A program made the position numbers and the translations under genes. A stretch of DNA of 64,000 nt from Microvirga lotononidis (GTDB lineage Bacteria; Pseudomonadota; Alphaproteobacteria; Rhizobiales; Beijerinckiaceae). Location: the NCBI RefSeq assembly GCF_034627025.1, contig NZ_CP141048.1, positions 1,872,001 to 1,936,000 on the forward strand. Reading direction: 5' to 3'. Positions 26,025 to 35,044 of this stretch are shown in pieces. Each line of letters starts with the position of its first letter. Positions within the stretch are counted from its first letter, which is position 1. The notes beneath the pieces are model-generated. The model made no database searches and had not been told where the DNA came from. It saw only the letters and a list, made by a program, of their open reading frames with translations.

Positions 26025-26507
26025 ATGCCCGCCATCGTGATTCGCCTGGCTACCCTGGAGGACGCCCCTCAGGTCGCCGCCCTGGTTCGGACCTTGGATC
26101 TGCATTATGCCGGCGCCGATGCGACCCAGCCCCTCGCGCCGACCCTGGCCATGGTCGAGCGCTCCATGCGCGAGGCGGAAGGCACGCGCTACGCCCTGGC
26201 CTTCCGGGACGGCCGCCCGGTGGGCCTCGCCTGCTTCGCGGTGCTGCGGCCCGGCTTCAGGCTGTCCGGCCTCCTCTTCGTCAAAGAGCTCTTCGTCGAG
26301 GATCAGGCCCGCGGTCAGGCGGTGGGCGCCGGGCTCATGCGCTGGCTGGCCGATCATGCCCGGACGCTGGGCCTTACCCGCATCGACCTGACGACCGAGG
26401 GCACCAACATGCGGGCCCAGGCGTTCTACGAGCGGCTGGGGGCCGAGCGGATGGACAAGGTGTTCTACCGCTTCAACCTCTCCACCGGCGTGCTGTCGGA
26501 TGATTGA
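26025..26507 (+). CDS. GNAT family N-acetyltransferase
   Basis: A 160-residue Gcn5-related acetyltransferase. IRLATLEDAPQVAALVRTLD begins the fold; LLFVKELFVEDQARGQAVGAGLMRWL contains the acetyl-CoA pyrophosphate loop (Q/RxxGxG/A as ARGQAVGAG); FYERLGAERMDKVFYRF ends it. Substrate not predictable. Start ATG 26025; the open frame upstream is antisense to the membrane protein gene and not coding. Confidence 0.87.
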   Translation: MPAIVIRLATLEDAPQVAALVRTLDLHYAGADATQPLAPTLAMVERSMREAEGTRYALAFRDGRPVGLACFAVLRPGFRLSGLLFVKELFVEDQARGQAVGAGLMRWLADHARTLGLTRIDLTTEGTNMRAQAFYERLGAERMDKVFYRFNLSTGVLSDD

Positions 26508-26531
26508 GGGCCCGCAAGACCGAGGAAACGC

Positions 26532-26560
26532 TTGACGAAAGCGTGTCTTTGGTGTGTTGC
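26532..26560 (+). promoter_or_regulatory. Possible promoter of the asd leader transcript
   Basis: TTGACG at 26532-26537 is a good -35 box; about 17 bases later lies TGTTGC, a poor -10. It lies about 65 bases before the leader peptide start. Confidence 0.3.
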
Positions 26561-26601
26561 TGGCGGCGTATCGAAGCCCTGTCCGGGCTTTTGGATGGAC
26601 G

Positions 26602-26679
26602 ATGGCAATGGCGATGCTCACCCTGACGACGAGCAAAACGAAAACCGCCACGACGGCCGTGAAAACGACGGCCGAATAA
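26602..26679 (+). CDS. Threonine-rich leader peptide upstream of asd
   Basis: A 25-codon frame, too short for ordinary gene calling, sits about 100 bases before asd. The peptide begins MAMAMLTLTTSKTKT and contains nine threonine codons (seven ACG, two ACC), three lysines and three methionines: the very amino acids whose synthesis needs Asd. This is the composition of an attenuator leader such as thrL. GGAT lies six bases before the ATG. It ends with TAA, 17 bases before the first of two hairpins. Direct observation: frame and codons. Inference: ribosome stalling at Thr codons couples asd expression to threonine supply. Confidence 0.65.
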   Translation: MAMAMLTLTTSKTKTATTAVKTTAE

Positions 26680-26689
26680 GCCTCGTCGT

Positions 26690-26757
26690 CCCCGGTCCTC
26701 TCTCCCGTCGGGGCGAGAGGCAACACCCGAATAGGGTTTTCACACATCCGGGGAGAG
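26690..26757 (+). promoter_or_regulatory. Candidate attenuator hairpins before asd
   Basis: CCTCTCTCCC pairs with GGGGCGAGAGG (26697-26720, one mismatch). It is followed by ACCC-GAATA-GGGT with TTTT (26725-26740), a small terminator-like hairpin. The arm CTCTCTCCC can alternatively pair with GGGGAGAG (26750-26757), and CCCCGG (26690-26695) with CCGGGG (26748-26753), giving mutually exclusive folds as expected for attenuation. The terminator stem itself is weak. Confidence 0.5.
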
Positions 26758-26776
26758 CGACAACAGGAGAAGATCA

Positions 26777-27808
26777 ATGGGTTTCAAGATCGCCGTCGTC
26801 GGTGCGACCGGCAATGTGGGCCGCGAGATGCTGAGCATCCTCGCCGAACGGGCCTTCCCGGCCGACGAGGTGGTGGCGCTGGCCTCCCGCCGCAGCCAGG
26901 GGTCGGAGGTTTCCTACGGCGACAAGACGCTCAAGACGAAGACCCTCGACACTTACGATTTCTCCGACGTCGATCTGTGCCTCATGTCCGCCGGAGGCGA
27001 GGTCTCCAAGGAATGGTCGCCCAAGATCGCCGCCCAGGGCGCGGTCGTGATCGACAATTCATCGGCCTGGCGCTACGACCCGGAGGTGCCGCTGGTGGTG
27101 CCGGAGGTGAATGCCGAGGCGCTGCGCGAGATCAAGAAGGGCATCGTCGCCAACCCGAACTGCTCCACCGCCCAGCTCGTCGTGGCCCTGAAGCCGCTCC
27201 ATGACCGCGCCACCATCAAGCGGGTGGTCGTCGCCACCTACCAGTCGGTCTCTGGCGCCGGCAAGGACGGCATGGACGAGCTCGATCGCCAGACCAAGGC
27301 GCTCTATTCCCTGCAGGACGTGCAGGAGAAGAAGTTCCCCAAGCGCATCGCCTTCAACCTGATCCCGCACATCGATGTGTTCATGGAGGACGGGTACACG
27401 AAGGAAGAGTGGAAGATGATGGCCGAGACCAAGAAGATTCTCGACCCCAAGATCAAGCTCACGGCCACCTGCGTGCGCGTGCCGGTCTTCATCAGCCACT
27501 CGGAAGCCGTCAACGTGGAATTCGAGAACCCGATCACCGCCGACGAGGCGCGCGACATCCTGCGGGCCGCACCCGGCATCATGGTGGTCGATAAGCGCGA
27601 GCCCGGCGGCTACATCACGCCCCACGAGGCGGCCGGCGAGGACGCCACCTACATCTCCCGCATCCGCGAGGACATCACGGTCGAGAACGGCCTGTCCTTC
27701 TGGTGCGTCTCCGACAACCTGCGCAAGGGCGCGGCGCTCAACGCCGTGCAGATCGCCGAGGCCATGGCGAATCGCGGCCTGCTGAAGGCAAAGAAGCAGG
27801 CCGCGTAG
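26777..27808 (+). CDS. asd: Aspartate-semialdehyde dehydrogenase
   Basis: A 343-residue NADPH enzyme converting aspartyl phosphate to aspartate semialdehyde, the branch point to Lys/diaminopimelate, Met and Thr. VVGATGNVGREML binds NADP; the catalytic Cys is in NPNCSTAQLV; the substrate loop reads TYQSVSGAGKDG; the catalytic His lies in RVPVFISHSEAVNVEF. Family length. ACAGGAGAAG gives a strong ribosome-binding site. Probably regulated by the Thr-rich leader upstream. Confidence 0.98.
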   Translation: MGFKIAVVGATGNVGREMLSILAERAFPADEVVALASRRSQGSEVSYGDKTLKTKTLDTYDFSDVDLCLMSAGGEVSKEWSPKIAAQGAVVIDNSSAWRYDPEVPLVVPEVNAEALREIKKGIVANPNCSTAQLVVALKPLHDRATIKRVVVATYQSVSGAGKDGMDELDRQTKALYSLQDVQEKKFPKRIAFNLIPHIDVFMEDGYTKEEWKMMAETKKILDPKIKLTATCVRVPVFISHSEAVNVEFENPITADEARDILRAAPGIMVVDKREPGGYITPHEAAGEDATYISRIREDITVENGLSFWCVSDNLRKGAALNAVQIAEAMANRGLLKAKKQAA

Positions 27809-27828
27809 GCCCGGCTCGATTGCTTCGG

Positions 27829-27858
27829 AAAGGCCGCCTCCGGGCGGCCTTTTTGTTT
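27829..27858 (+). terminator. Rho-independent terminator of asd
   Basis: AAAGGCCGCC pairs with GGCGGCCTTTTT around TCCG, followed by GTTTTC, 20 bases after asd. Confidence 0.88.
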
Positions 27859-27895
27859 TCGATCGTCTGCTTTCCCTCAGGATGAGGCGAGCGCC

Positions 27896-29422
27896 TTACG
27901 AGCCAGCCTCCGCGGGCATGAGTTGCGCCGGCTCCTCGTGAGCGGCGACGAGCGGCGCGTCGATGGTGCAGACGACGCCGCTTTCGCAGAAATCGATCTT
28001 CGCCTCTCCGGCGAGATGGCCTTGCGCCAGGCTGCGCTCGACGAGCCGCGTGCCGAAGCCCCGGCGGGAGGGTGGAGCGACCGGCGGTCCCCCCTTCTCC
28101 TCCCAGGTCAGGAGCAGATGCGGCCGTTCCCGAGAACGGTCCACGTGCCAGCTGATCTGAACCTCGCCTGTTTCGTTCGACAGGGAGCCGTATTTCACCG
28201 CGTTGGTCGCGAGTTCCTGGAGCACCATGGCAAGGGCCAGGGTGGTGTTGGGCGGGAGCCTGACGTCGTGCCCGTGACAGTGAATGCGGCTGTGTCCGGT
28301 CGTCTGGAAGGGCTGCATCGCATGCCGGACCACCTCCTTGATCCAGGCTCCGTCCCAGTTCTCGCGCGTGAGAACGTCATGGGCGCGCGAGAGTGCGAAC
28401 AGGCGCGACTCGATCGCCTCCTGGGCGCCCTTCGTCGAGCCGGCCATGCGCAAGGTCTGCGAGGTGATCGACTGCACCGTCGCCAGGGTATTCTTGACGC
28501 GATGGTTCAGCTCGTTGAGCAGAAGGCGCTGATGTTCTTCGGAACGGACGCGCTCGGTCACGTCGCTGCCTTCCGCGAAGATGCCGGTGATCTGCCCGTC
28601 GCCATCGCGGATCGGCTGGTAGACGAAATCGACGAAGCGCTCTTCCGGATCCTTCGAGGCATCGCGCTGGAGATAGACCGAGATGCCGTGACCGACGAAC
28701 GGCTCCTTGGTGCGATAGACGTTGTCGAGGAGTTCGATGAAGCCCTGGTCGGCCACCTCGGGCAATGCCTCCAGGAGCGGCTTGCCGATGATCTCGCGAC
28801 GGCCGACCAGCTGGTAATAGGCCTCGTTCACGAGCTCGAACACATGATCGGATCCCCGATAGATGACCATGAATCCGGGCGCCTGGTGGAAGAGTTCGCG
28901 CAAACGGTCCTTCTCCGCCATGATCCGGCGCTCGGCGAGGACCCGTTCGGTCGTCTCGACCACGATGGCGAGAACGCCGCCGGGCTTACCGGTCTCGTCG
29001 ATAACGGGACTGTAGTCCAGGTTCATCCAGACCTGCTCGGGGACGTTGTTGCGGTAAAGGGTGAGCTCCTGATCCTGATAGGAGAGCGTGCCGCCTGCCA
29101 TGCCCACCCGCATCACATGGGCATTGAAGTCCGCCACCTCCGCCCAGCCCTCCAGGACCTTGGAGCCGAGAAGGCGGGGATGACGCCCGCCGGCGAAGAT
29201 CGTGTAGGCGTCGTTGTAGATCATGATCCCGTCCGGTCCCCAGAGGAGGACCATGGGGATCGGCGAGCGCAGCATGATGCTGATGGTGGTTCGCAGGCTT
29301 TGGGGCCACCCGTCCATGGGCCCAATGGACGTTCCGGCCCAGTCGAACTTCTCCATCAGGGCCGACATTTCCCCGCCGCCCGCGAGGAAATCGGCCGGTG
29401 CGGTTCTCAGATTACCGTGCAC
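27896..29422 (-). CDS. PAS-domain HWE-family sensor histidine kinase
   Basis: A 508-residue soluble sensor kinase. Residues about 30-160 and 170-300 are two PAS domains (the second begins LRELFHQAPGFMVIYRGSDHVFELVN and ends with the PAC-like GIFAEGSDVTERVR). The HWE phosphoacceptor helix is LLLNELNHRVKNTLATVQSI; the N box is LQELATNAVKYGSLS, and LTWEEKGGPPV gives the W-x-E that defines the family. No transmembrane segment: the signal is internal, perhaps light, redox or a small molecule. No response regulator lies nearby. GTG start at 29422; TAG stands in frame just upstream. Confidence 0.92.
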   Translation of the reverse strand: MHGNLRTAPADFLAGGGEMSALMEKFDWAGTSIGPMDGWPQSLRTTISIMLRSPIPMVLLWGPDGIMIYNDAYTIFAGGRHPRLLGSKVLEGWAEVADFNAHVMRVGMAGGTLSYQDQELTLYRNNVPEQVWMNLDYSPVIDETGKPGGVLAIVVETTERVLAERRIMAEKDRLRELFHQAPGFMVIYRGSDHVFELVNEAYYQLVGRREIIGKPLLEALPEVADQGFIELLDNVYRTKEPFVGHGISVYLQRDASKDPEERFVDFVYQPIRDGDGQITGIFAEGSDVTERVRSEEHQRLLLNELNHRVKNTLATVQSITSQTLRMAGSTKGAQEAIESRLFALSRAHDVLTRENWDGAWIKEVVRHAMQPFQTTGHSRIHCHGHDVRLPPNTTLALAMVLQELATNAVKYGSLSNETGEVQISWHVDRSRERPHLLLTWEEKGGPPVAPPSRRGFGTRLVERSLAQGHLAGEAKIDFCESGVVCTIDAPLVAAHEEPAQLMPAEAGS

Positions 29423-29434
29423 GGGCGCCTATCC

Positions 29435-29455
29435 GGGAACTCTGAAGGAGTTCCC
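29435..29455. promoter_or_regulatory. Inverted repeat just upstream of the HWE kinase start
   Basis: GGGAACTC-TGAAG-GAGTTCCC, perfect 8-bp arms, 13 bases before the GTG. It could be an operator or, in the mRNA, a hairpin close to the ribosome-binding site. Confidence 0.45.
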
Positions 29456-29654
29456 GCAGAGAGGGGCCGATTTGCCTCAGCTGTGCCGCCTGGAGGATCA
29501 CCATCATCATACCATCCTTGTCTCGGTAACGGCGCCGATCCAGGAATGGTTCTCAGGCCAGCCGTCCTGCTAAGCACGGCATGGCAATATAGAGGTCGGG
29601 AGCGACCCGGCAATCCGGCATCCACGTGAAAGCCTTGCCGCTTCGGTCAGGCTC

Positions 29655-30332
29655 CTATTCCCGGACTTCTTGCGCACGGAACGGGGAGACGCGCCCCGGT
29701 ACATCGTCGACCGCCGGCTTGAACTCGCCTGTTTCCGGATCGCGCACGAGCAGAACGCCGGTCGCCACGCCGAAATAGGCGCCGTGGAGTTGCAGCTTGC
29801 CGCGCTCCACAAGAATCCTGACGCAAGGGAAAGTCATCAGGTTCTGCAGGCTGTTCTCGATGGCGGCCAGCTCCAGGCGCGGCAGGTATTCGTCGAGATT
29901 GCCGCCATGGGGGCCCAGGCGCTCGCCCGCAGGCTTGATCAGGGTCATCCAGCGGCCGATGAAATCGCCCGGCGAGAGGGGAGCGGTATCGTCGGCAAAG
30001 GCGCGGATGCCGCCGCAGCGGGCATGGCCGAGCACCACGATATGCTTCACGCGCAGCGCCTGCACGGCGAATTCGAGCGCCGCCGAAGTGCCGTGATAAT
30101 CACCCCCCGTCTCGAAGGGCGGTACCAGATTCGCCACGTTGCGGACGACGAACATTTCTCCGGGGCTCGCATCGAAGATGACTTCCGGCGAGACGCGGCT
30201 GTCGCAGCAGCCGATGATCATGACCTCGGGCGACTGCCCCTTCTCGGCCAGCGCTTCGTAGCGGTTCTTCTCACGCGGAAGGCGTTCGTCGAGGAATGCG
30301 CGATAGCCTTCGGTCAGACGTTGCGGGAACAT
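29655..30332 (-). CDS. Beta-class carbonic anhydrase
   Basis: A 225-residue zinc enzyme interconverting CO2 and bicarbonate. Zinc ligands are visible: Cys and Asp/Arg dyad in GCCDSRVSPE, then His and Cys in GHARCGGI. GEMFVVRNVANLVPPFE is the family's conserved strand. No signal peptide; cytosolic. ATG 30332 is preceded by AAGGGAAGGACG; another ATG at 30350 overlaps the preceding dehydratase stop (ATGA) and could also be used. Confidence 0.93.
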   Translation of the reverse strand: MFPQRLTEGYRAFLDERLPREKNRYEALAEKGQSPEVMIIGCCDSRVSPEVIFDASPGEMFVVRNVANLVPPFETGGDYHGTSAALEFAVQALRVKHIVVLGHARCGGIRAFADDTAPLSPGDFIGRWMTLIKPAGERLGPHGGNLDEYLPRLELAAIENSLQNLMTFPCVRILVERGKLQLHGAYFGVATGVLLVRDPETGEFKPAVDDVPGRVSPFRAQEVRE

Positions 30333-30346
30333 GGGCGTCCTTCCCT

Positions 30347-32041
30347 TCAAGGATGGGTGATCTCGGCAAGCTTGGCGAGTTCGACATTGGCGCCGCAGAG
30401 AAGCACACCGACGCGCTCGCCCGAGCGGGGTTTATAGGCTCCTGAAACGAGGGCCGCCAGTGCCGCGGCTCCGCCCGGCTCCGAGGCGATGCGGTAATCG
30501 CGCCAGAGCAGCCGCTGCGCATCGCGGATCGCCGCGTCGGTGACGAGCGCTACGTGATCGACCGTGTCCCGGCAGATGGAATAGACCAGATCGCCGGTGT
30601 TCTTCGCGCCGAGCGAATCGGCCGCCACCGAGTCCACGTCCACGTCGACGGGCCGCCCGGCTTCGAGGGAGGCATGGAGCGCCCGCGAGCCTTCCGGCTC
30701 GACGCCCACCACCTTCACGCGCCCGGCCCACCAGCTCGCCACGCCGCTGATGAGACCGCCGCCGCCGACCGCCACGAGGACGGTATCGAGGGCAGGCGCG
30801 TCCTGCTCCCATTCGAGGGCTGCCGTGCCCTGGCCGATCATGGTGCTCTCGGCCGCGAAGGGGTGGATGCGCAAGGCGCCGCTCTCCGCCACGTAGAGAT
30901 CGCAGGCGGCCTGCGCATCCGCATAGCGCGCGCCGCCGATCACCACCTCGGCCCCATGCGAGCGAATGACGGCGATCTTGGCGGGGCTCGAGATCTCCGG
31001 CACGAAGATGCGCGCCTTCACGCCCAGCTGTTTCGCCGCATAGGCCACGGCGGCGCCGTGGTTGCCGCCGGACGCGGCCGCGACGCCGGCTGCCGGAAGC
31101 TCCTTCGACAGGAGGGTGTTGAAGGCTCCGCGGGTCTTGAACGAGCCCGCATGCTGCAGGAATTCGAGCTTCAGGCTCACCGCGCCGTCATGGCCGAAGG
31201 CGCTGCCCATGTTCAGGACGGGCGTACGACGGATATGGGGGGCAATGCGGGCGTGGGCCGCTTCGATATCGGCGCGGGTGATGGGCATGGCTCGACCTTG
31301 GGATGGGTTGCGGAGCGTCCAGATGGCGACCGGCAGGCCGTGCGCGTCACGGCCGGGCGGGTCGGGAAAGGATTGGCCTCCACCTCTCGCGAGATCAAGC
31401 GCCACGGTCAACCCCGCAAGTGCGTCGAGCAGGTCGTCCTCGGCGGCGCCACGCGGCGGCGGCGCATCGATCAGGCTGCCGGGGCAAAGACCGGATCGCT
31501 TCAGCAGGTCGCGGCGAAGCGCCATGCCCGGTCCGTAAGGCGTTCCCTTCACCTTCTTCGGCCGGTCGAGCGCCCGGCCTCCGTTCAGGGCCCAGAAGGC
31601 GAGTTCGGGATGCACCTCGTAGACGCGGGGGATCAGATCGGGCCGGGCGCGCAGCAGCGCGTCGATCTCGCGGATCTTCGGGAAGATGGCAAAGCCTTGC
31701 CGCGACACCTTCCGCGACGGATCAGAGGTGGCGGCGGCTCTTGCGCAAGCCTCTCCATAATCGGTCGCCTCCACGGCGCGGCGGGAGGGGATCGCGAAGA
31801 CGGAGGATTGCCGCTCGCCGAGCAACGGGCGAATCAGCTGCTCCGGCAAGCGGCCCGATCCGGCCGTCCGGTCCGGCAGGCCGACAGGCATGTCGACGGC
31901 GATCACCCGAGGCCGCTCCGGCGCATCGGCGATGGCCTCGAAGGTCGGCGCCGTTACGATGCGGTGGGTGTCCGGATCGTCCGCCCGCATCAGAACCGCG
32001 ATCCACCCGGCTCGGCAGCCGTCGACTCCTGCAACCCACAT
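30347..32041 (-). CDS. In-frame fusion of a DUF429 protein with a threonine/serine dehydratase
   Basis: One uninterrupted 564-residue frame. Residues 1-245 match DUF429 (predicted RNase-H-like nuclease): VAGVDGCRAGWIAV, IAVDMPVGLPD, VYEVHPELAFWALNG and the usual C-terminal end GLPVAIWT. Residues 252-564 are a fold-II PLP dehydratase: Lys in AGSFKTRGAFN, SGGNHGAAVAYAA, and the phosphate loop VAVGGGGLISG. The joint is a ten-residue stretch (LRNPSQGRA). The Met at residue 252 (31288) has AAGG nine bases upstream and is the normal start of the stand-alone dehydratase, so separate translation from 31288 is possible as well. No stop remains between the two. Overlaps a possible carbonic anhydrase start. 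Confidence 0.8.
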   Translation of the reverse strand: MWVAGVDGCRAGWIAVLMRADDPDTHRIVTAPTFEAIADAPERPRVIAVDMPVGLPDRTAGSGRLPEQLIRPLLGERQSSVFAIPSRRAVEATDYGEACARAAATSDPSRKVSRQGFAIFPKIREIDALLRARPDLIPRVYEVHPELAFWALNGGRALDRPKKVKGTPYGPGMALRRDLLKRSGLCPGSLIDAPPPRGAAEDDLLDALAGLTVALDLARGGGQSFPDPPGRDAHGLPVAIWTLRNPSQGRAMPITRADIEAAHARIAPHIRRTPVLNMGSAFGHDGAVSLKLEFLQHAGSFKTRGAFNTLLSKELPAAGVAAASGGNHGAAVAYAAKQLGVKARIFVPEISSPAKIAVIRSHGAEVVIGGARYADAQAACDLYVAESGALRIHPFAAESTMIGQGTAALEWEQDAPALDTVLVAVGGGGLISGVASWWAGRVKVVGVEPEGSRALHASLEAGRPVDVDVDSVAADSLGAKNTGDLVYSICRDTVDHVALVTDAAIRDAQRLLWRDYRIASEPGGAAALAALVSGAYKPRSGERVGVLLCGANVELAKLAEITHP

Positions 32042-32153
32042 CGCTCGCCGTCTCCTCGTCTTGTTCGGTAGAGTGCTGCTCCTATGCCGGGAATGACCCT
32101 GTTCTTATTTCGGCAGCCTCCTTAAAACCGGTGGGCCGCAGGAGGAGCAAGCC

Positions 32154-33038
32154 ATGATCCCGATTCGCCCGCGCCGCAGCGCCCTCTATATGCCCGGATC
32201 CAATGCCCGCGCGATCGAGAAGGCGAGGACGCTGGCCGCCGACGTGGTGATCTTCGACTTGGAGGACGCGGTCGCGCCCGATCTGAAGACGCAGGCGCGC
32301 GAGCAGGTCTGCGCGGCCGTGAAGGCCGGCGGTTACGGGCGGCGCGAGCTGGTGATCCGCGTCAATGCGCTCGAGACGCCCTGGGGAGAGGCCGATCTCG
32401 CGGCGGCCGTCGCGGCCGCGCCCGACGCGATTCTCGTGCCGAAGGTGTCCTCGGCCGAAACGCTCGCGGCGGTGGGCCTGCGCCTGCGTAAGCTCGGGGC
32501 CGCGGAGCGCACCGGAATCTGGGCCATGATCGAGACGCCGCTCGCCATTCTGCGGGCGGAATCCATCGCGAGCGCGGCTCACGACGTCGACACGCGGTTG
32601 TCCTGCTTCGTCATGGGCACCAACGATCTCGCCAAGGATACCCGCACCCGCCTGCTGCCCGGGCGCGCCGCGATGCTGCCCTGGCTGATGACCGCGCTTG
32701 CCGCCGCGCGGGCGCATGGCATCGACATTCTCGACGGGGTCTACAACACCTTGTCCGATGAAAGCGGCTTTCGCGCCGAATGCGAGCAAGGCCGCGATTG
32801 CGGCTTCGACGGCAAGACGCTGATCCATCCCGATCAGATCGCGGCCGCCAACGGGATCTTCGCTCCGTCGGAGCACGAGATCGAGAGCGCACGGACGATC
32901 GTCGCAGCCTTCGAGCAGCCGGAGAACCGGGCCAGGGGCGCCATCAGCCTCGGCGGCCGCATGGTCGAGCGGCTTCATGCCGAGATGGCGCGGCGGACAT
33001 TGGCGATGGCGGAGGCCATAGCGAAGCAAACCACATAG
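32154..33038 (+). CDS. HpcH/HpaI aldolase/CitE-like CoA ester lyase
   Basis: A 294-residue TIM-barrel lyase of the CitE/malyl-CoA lyase family. RSALYMPGSNARAIEKA binds CoA; DVVIFDLEDAVAPDLK holds the Mg ligands; AMIETPLAIL carries the second acidic ligand; GFDGKTLIHPDQI is the CoA-binding end. It could cleave malyl-CoA, beta-methylmalyl-CoA or citramalyl-CoA. The methylotrophic serine cycle partners are not nearby, so substrate remains open. AGGAGGAGC precedes the start. Confidence 0.9.
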   Translation: MIPIRPRRSALYMPGSNARAIEKARTLAADVVIFDLEDAVAPDLKTQAREQVCAAVKAGGYGRRELVIRVNALETPWGEADLAAAVAAAPDAILVPKVSSAETLAAVGLRLRKLGAAERTGIWAMIETPLAILRAESIASAAHDVDTRLSCFVMGTNDLAKDTRTRLLPGRAAMLPWLMTALAAARAHGIDILDGVYNTLSDESGFRAECEQGRDCGFDGKTLIHPDQIAAANGIFAPSEHEIESARTIVAAFEQPENRARGAISLGGRMVERLHAEMARRTLAMAEAIAKQTT

Positions 33039-33056
33039 ACGTCATCCCCTCTCTGG

Positions 33057-33154
33057 TGTCATTCCCGGCCGGAGCTTAGCGGTGGGGAAGGGAATCCATG
33101 ACGTTGCGCTTGACCGTGGATCCCCTTCCCGCACTGCGTGCGCCGGGGATGACA
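33057..33154. repeat. Long palindromic repeat (type D)
   Basis: TGTCATTCCCGGCCGG at one end and CGCCGGGGATGACA at the other are inverted; the middle GGAAGGGAATCCA and TGGATCCCCTTCC also pair. The outer and inner arms would fold into one long hairpin. Resembles bulky intergenic palindromes typical of the order; lies between convergent genes. Confidence 0.65.
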
Positions 33155-33168
33155 GCGGAGCGCCTCGC

Positions 33169-33390
33169 TCAATCGGCCAATGGCCGCGCCTCTTCCGGCA
33201 GCATGATCGGGATGCCGTCGCGGATCGGGTAGGCGAGCTTGGCGCGGCGGCTGATCAGCTCCTGGCGGGCGGCGTCGTATTCGAGGGTTTCCTTGGTGAG
33301 CGGGCAGACGAGAAGCTCGAGGAGCTTGGGGTCGATCCGCGTCGCCTCCACGGGCTGGGGCGTTTCGGGCTGAGGGCTATCCGGAACCAT
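33169..33390 (-). CDS. Trm112 family protein
   Basis: A 73-residue protein of the Trm112/YcaR family: [20 protein letters not shown] and [26 protein letters not shown]. In eukaryotes Trm112 activates methyltransferases; the bacterial form is small and its partner unknown. The zinc-finger cysteines are mostly absent (one CPLT). AAGGACCGC precedes the ATG. Last gene of a four-gene minus-strand block. Confidence 0.88.
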   Translation of the reverse strand: MVPDSPQPETPQPVEATRIDPKLLELLVCPLTKETLEYDAARQELISRRAKLAYPIRDGIPIMLPEEARPLAD

Positions 33391-33401
33391 TGCGGTCCTT
33401 T

Positions 33402-34073
33402 CTATTGCAGGGTCGAGTCGGAGCCGGCGCCGCCGCGGGCGAGCTCGATCTCGGTCAGGGCGATGAGCACCTCCGCCCGGCTCTTCAGGTCGGAGGCTTC
33501 GAGCAGCGCCTGCTTCTCGCGCACGCCGAAGGGGCTCATCATGCACAAGGCATTCACGAGAGCCTCGTTGGGGGCTTCCTCGATGCCGCGCCAATCGACC
33601 TTCACATGCACCGCGTTGACGAAGTCGCGCAGGGCCTTCACCACGCCGGCGCGGTTGACCGCGTTCTCGCCGGCGCGGGCGACGAAATCGTTGGCGAACG
33701 GCTCGAAGGCCACCCGGCACTGGCGGAACAGGTTCACCGCCGGCAGCTCCTCCTCGATGCGGAAGCGCGCGATGCCGATGAGCGTGATGAGATACCGCCC
33801 GTCGCCGGTCTCGGCGAACTGCGTGATGCGGCCGGCGCAGCCGATCCGGTAGAGTTTCGGCACGTTCGCCTGAGGGTCGTTGTCCGCGTCCGGCTGGACC
33901 ATGCCGATGATGCGGTCGGTCTTCAGCGCCTCGTCGACCATCGCCAGATAGCGCGGCTCGAAGATGTTGAGCGGCATCTGCCCGCGTGGGAGGAGGAGGG
34001 CTCCGGGAAGCGGGAAGACGGGGACGACCGACGGGCAATCCTCCGGCCCTCGGTATACCGCGTTCATTCCCAT
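33402..34073 (-). CDS. LON peptidase substrate-binding domain protein
   Basis: A 223-residue stand-alone Lon N-domain (substrate recognition part of the Lon protease) without ATPase or peptidase. [33 protein letters not shown] is the family start; [10 protein letters not shown] and [13 protein letters not shown] follow. Such proteins may present substrates or act as chaperones. Sits between the thioredoxin/TPR and Trm112 genes, an arrangement conserved in the order, suggesting a protein quality-control operon. Confidence 0.92.
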   Translation of the reverse strand: MGMNAVYRGPEDCPSVVPVFPLPGALLLPRGQMPLNIFEPRYLAMVDEALKTDRIIGMVQPDADNDPQANVPKLYRIGCAGRITQFAETGDGRYLITLIGIARFRIEEELPAVNLFRQCRVAFEPFANDFVARAGENAVNRAGVVKALRDFVNAVHVKVDWRGIEEAPNEALVNALCMMSPFGVREKQALLEASDLKSRAEVLIALTEIELARGGAGSDSTLQ

Positions 34074-34102
34074 CCCGATCTCCTAAAGCCTGTCGGACAG
34101 CG

Positions 34103-35002
34103 TCAAGAGAACAGGAGCGAGGAGAGCCTCCGCCGCCCTGCCAGCGTCATCGCGTCCATCGGGCCCCAGGCCTCGAAGAACTGGACGAGCTGCTTGCGTG
34201 CGCCGTCCTCGTTCCAATTGCGGTCGCGGCGGACGATTTCAAGGAGGTGGTTGGCAGCTTCTTCGCGCCGCCCGAGGGCATTCAGGCCTACGGCCAGATC
34301 GAAGCGAGCCTGATGGTCCGTGGGATCGGTCTCGACCCTGCGCTGGAGCTCCGCCAGGTCGCCGAGGGAACCCGCCTGTTCGGCGAGCTCGATTGCCGCC
34401 CGCGCGCCGGCGAGGGCCGGATCGTTGGCTTTCGCCGCCGGCGCCATGGCGAGGAAGCGCTTGGCGCCCTCCAGGTCGCTCACCTCCACGTGCAGCTTCA
34501 CGAGGGCGGCGAGCGCCGCGACGTTCTCCGGATCCTGGGCCAGCACGGCGGAATAGAGTTCGGCCGCGCCGCCGATGTCGCCCTCGGCCGCCAGACGGTC
34601 GGCCTCGGCCAGGATCTCCTCGGCCGCGCCGGGTCCGAGCGGCCCGACGAGGCGCTCGATGAAGCTCTTGATCTGGCTCTCGGGCAGGGCGCCCATGAAG
34701 CCGTCCACCGGCTGGCCGCGCTGGAAGGCGAAGACGGCCGGGATCGACTGCACCCCGAGCTGGCCGGCGATCTGCGGATGCTCGTCGATGTTCATCTTGA
34801 CGAGCTTCACCTTGCCGCCGGCGGCCCGAACGGCCTTTTCGAGAAGCGGGGTGAGCTGCTTGCAAGGGCCGCACCAGGGGGCCCAGAAATCGACCAGAAC
34901 CGGCTGCTGCATGGATTCGGCCAGCACGTCCTGGCGGAAATTGGCCGTGGTGGTGTCCTTCACGAGGTCGTCGGAGGAGGGGACGGGGGTATCGGACAGC
35001 AT
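34103..35002 (-). CDS. Thioredoxin-TPR co-chaperone (CnoX/YbbN-like)
   Basis: A 299-residue cytosolic protein. Residues 20-125 are a thioredoxin fold with active site [11 protein letters not shown], so both cysteines are present, unlike E. coli YbbN. Residues 135-295 are helical TPR-like repeats ([46 protein letters not shown]). CnoX proteins guard substrates against oxidation and hand them to GroEL/DnaK. First gene of the block with LON-domain and Trm112 genes. Confidence 0.93.
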   Translation of the reverse strand: MLSDTPVPSSDDLVKDTTTANFRQDVLAESMQQPVLVDFWAPWCGPCKQLTPLLEKAVRAAGGKVKLVKMNIDEHPQIAGQLGVQSIPAVFAFQRGQPVDGFMGALPESQIKSFIERLVGPLGPGAAEEILAEADRLAAEGDIGGAAELYSAVLAQDPENVAALAALVKLHVEVSDLEGAKRFLAMAPAAKANDPALAGARAAIELAEQAGSLGDLAELQRRVETDPTDHQARFDLAVGLNALGRREEAANHLLEIVRRDRNWNEDGARKQLVQFFEAWGPMDAMTLAGRRRLSSLLFS

Positions 35003-35044
35003 GCGATCCTCGAAAGGTGAGAAGAACGCTCCTTACATGGGAGC

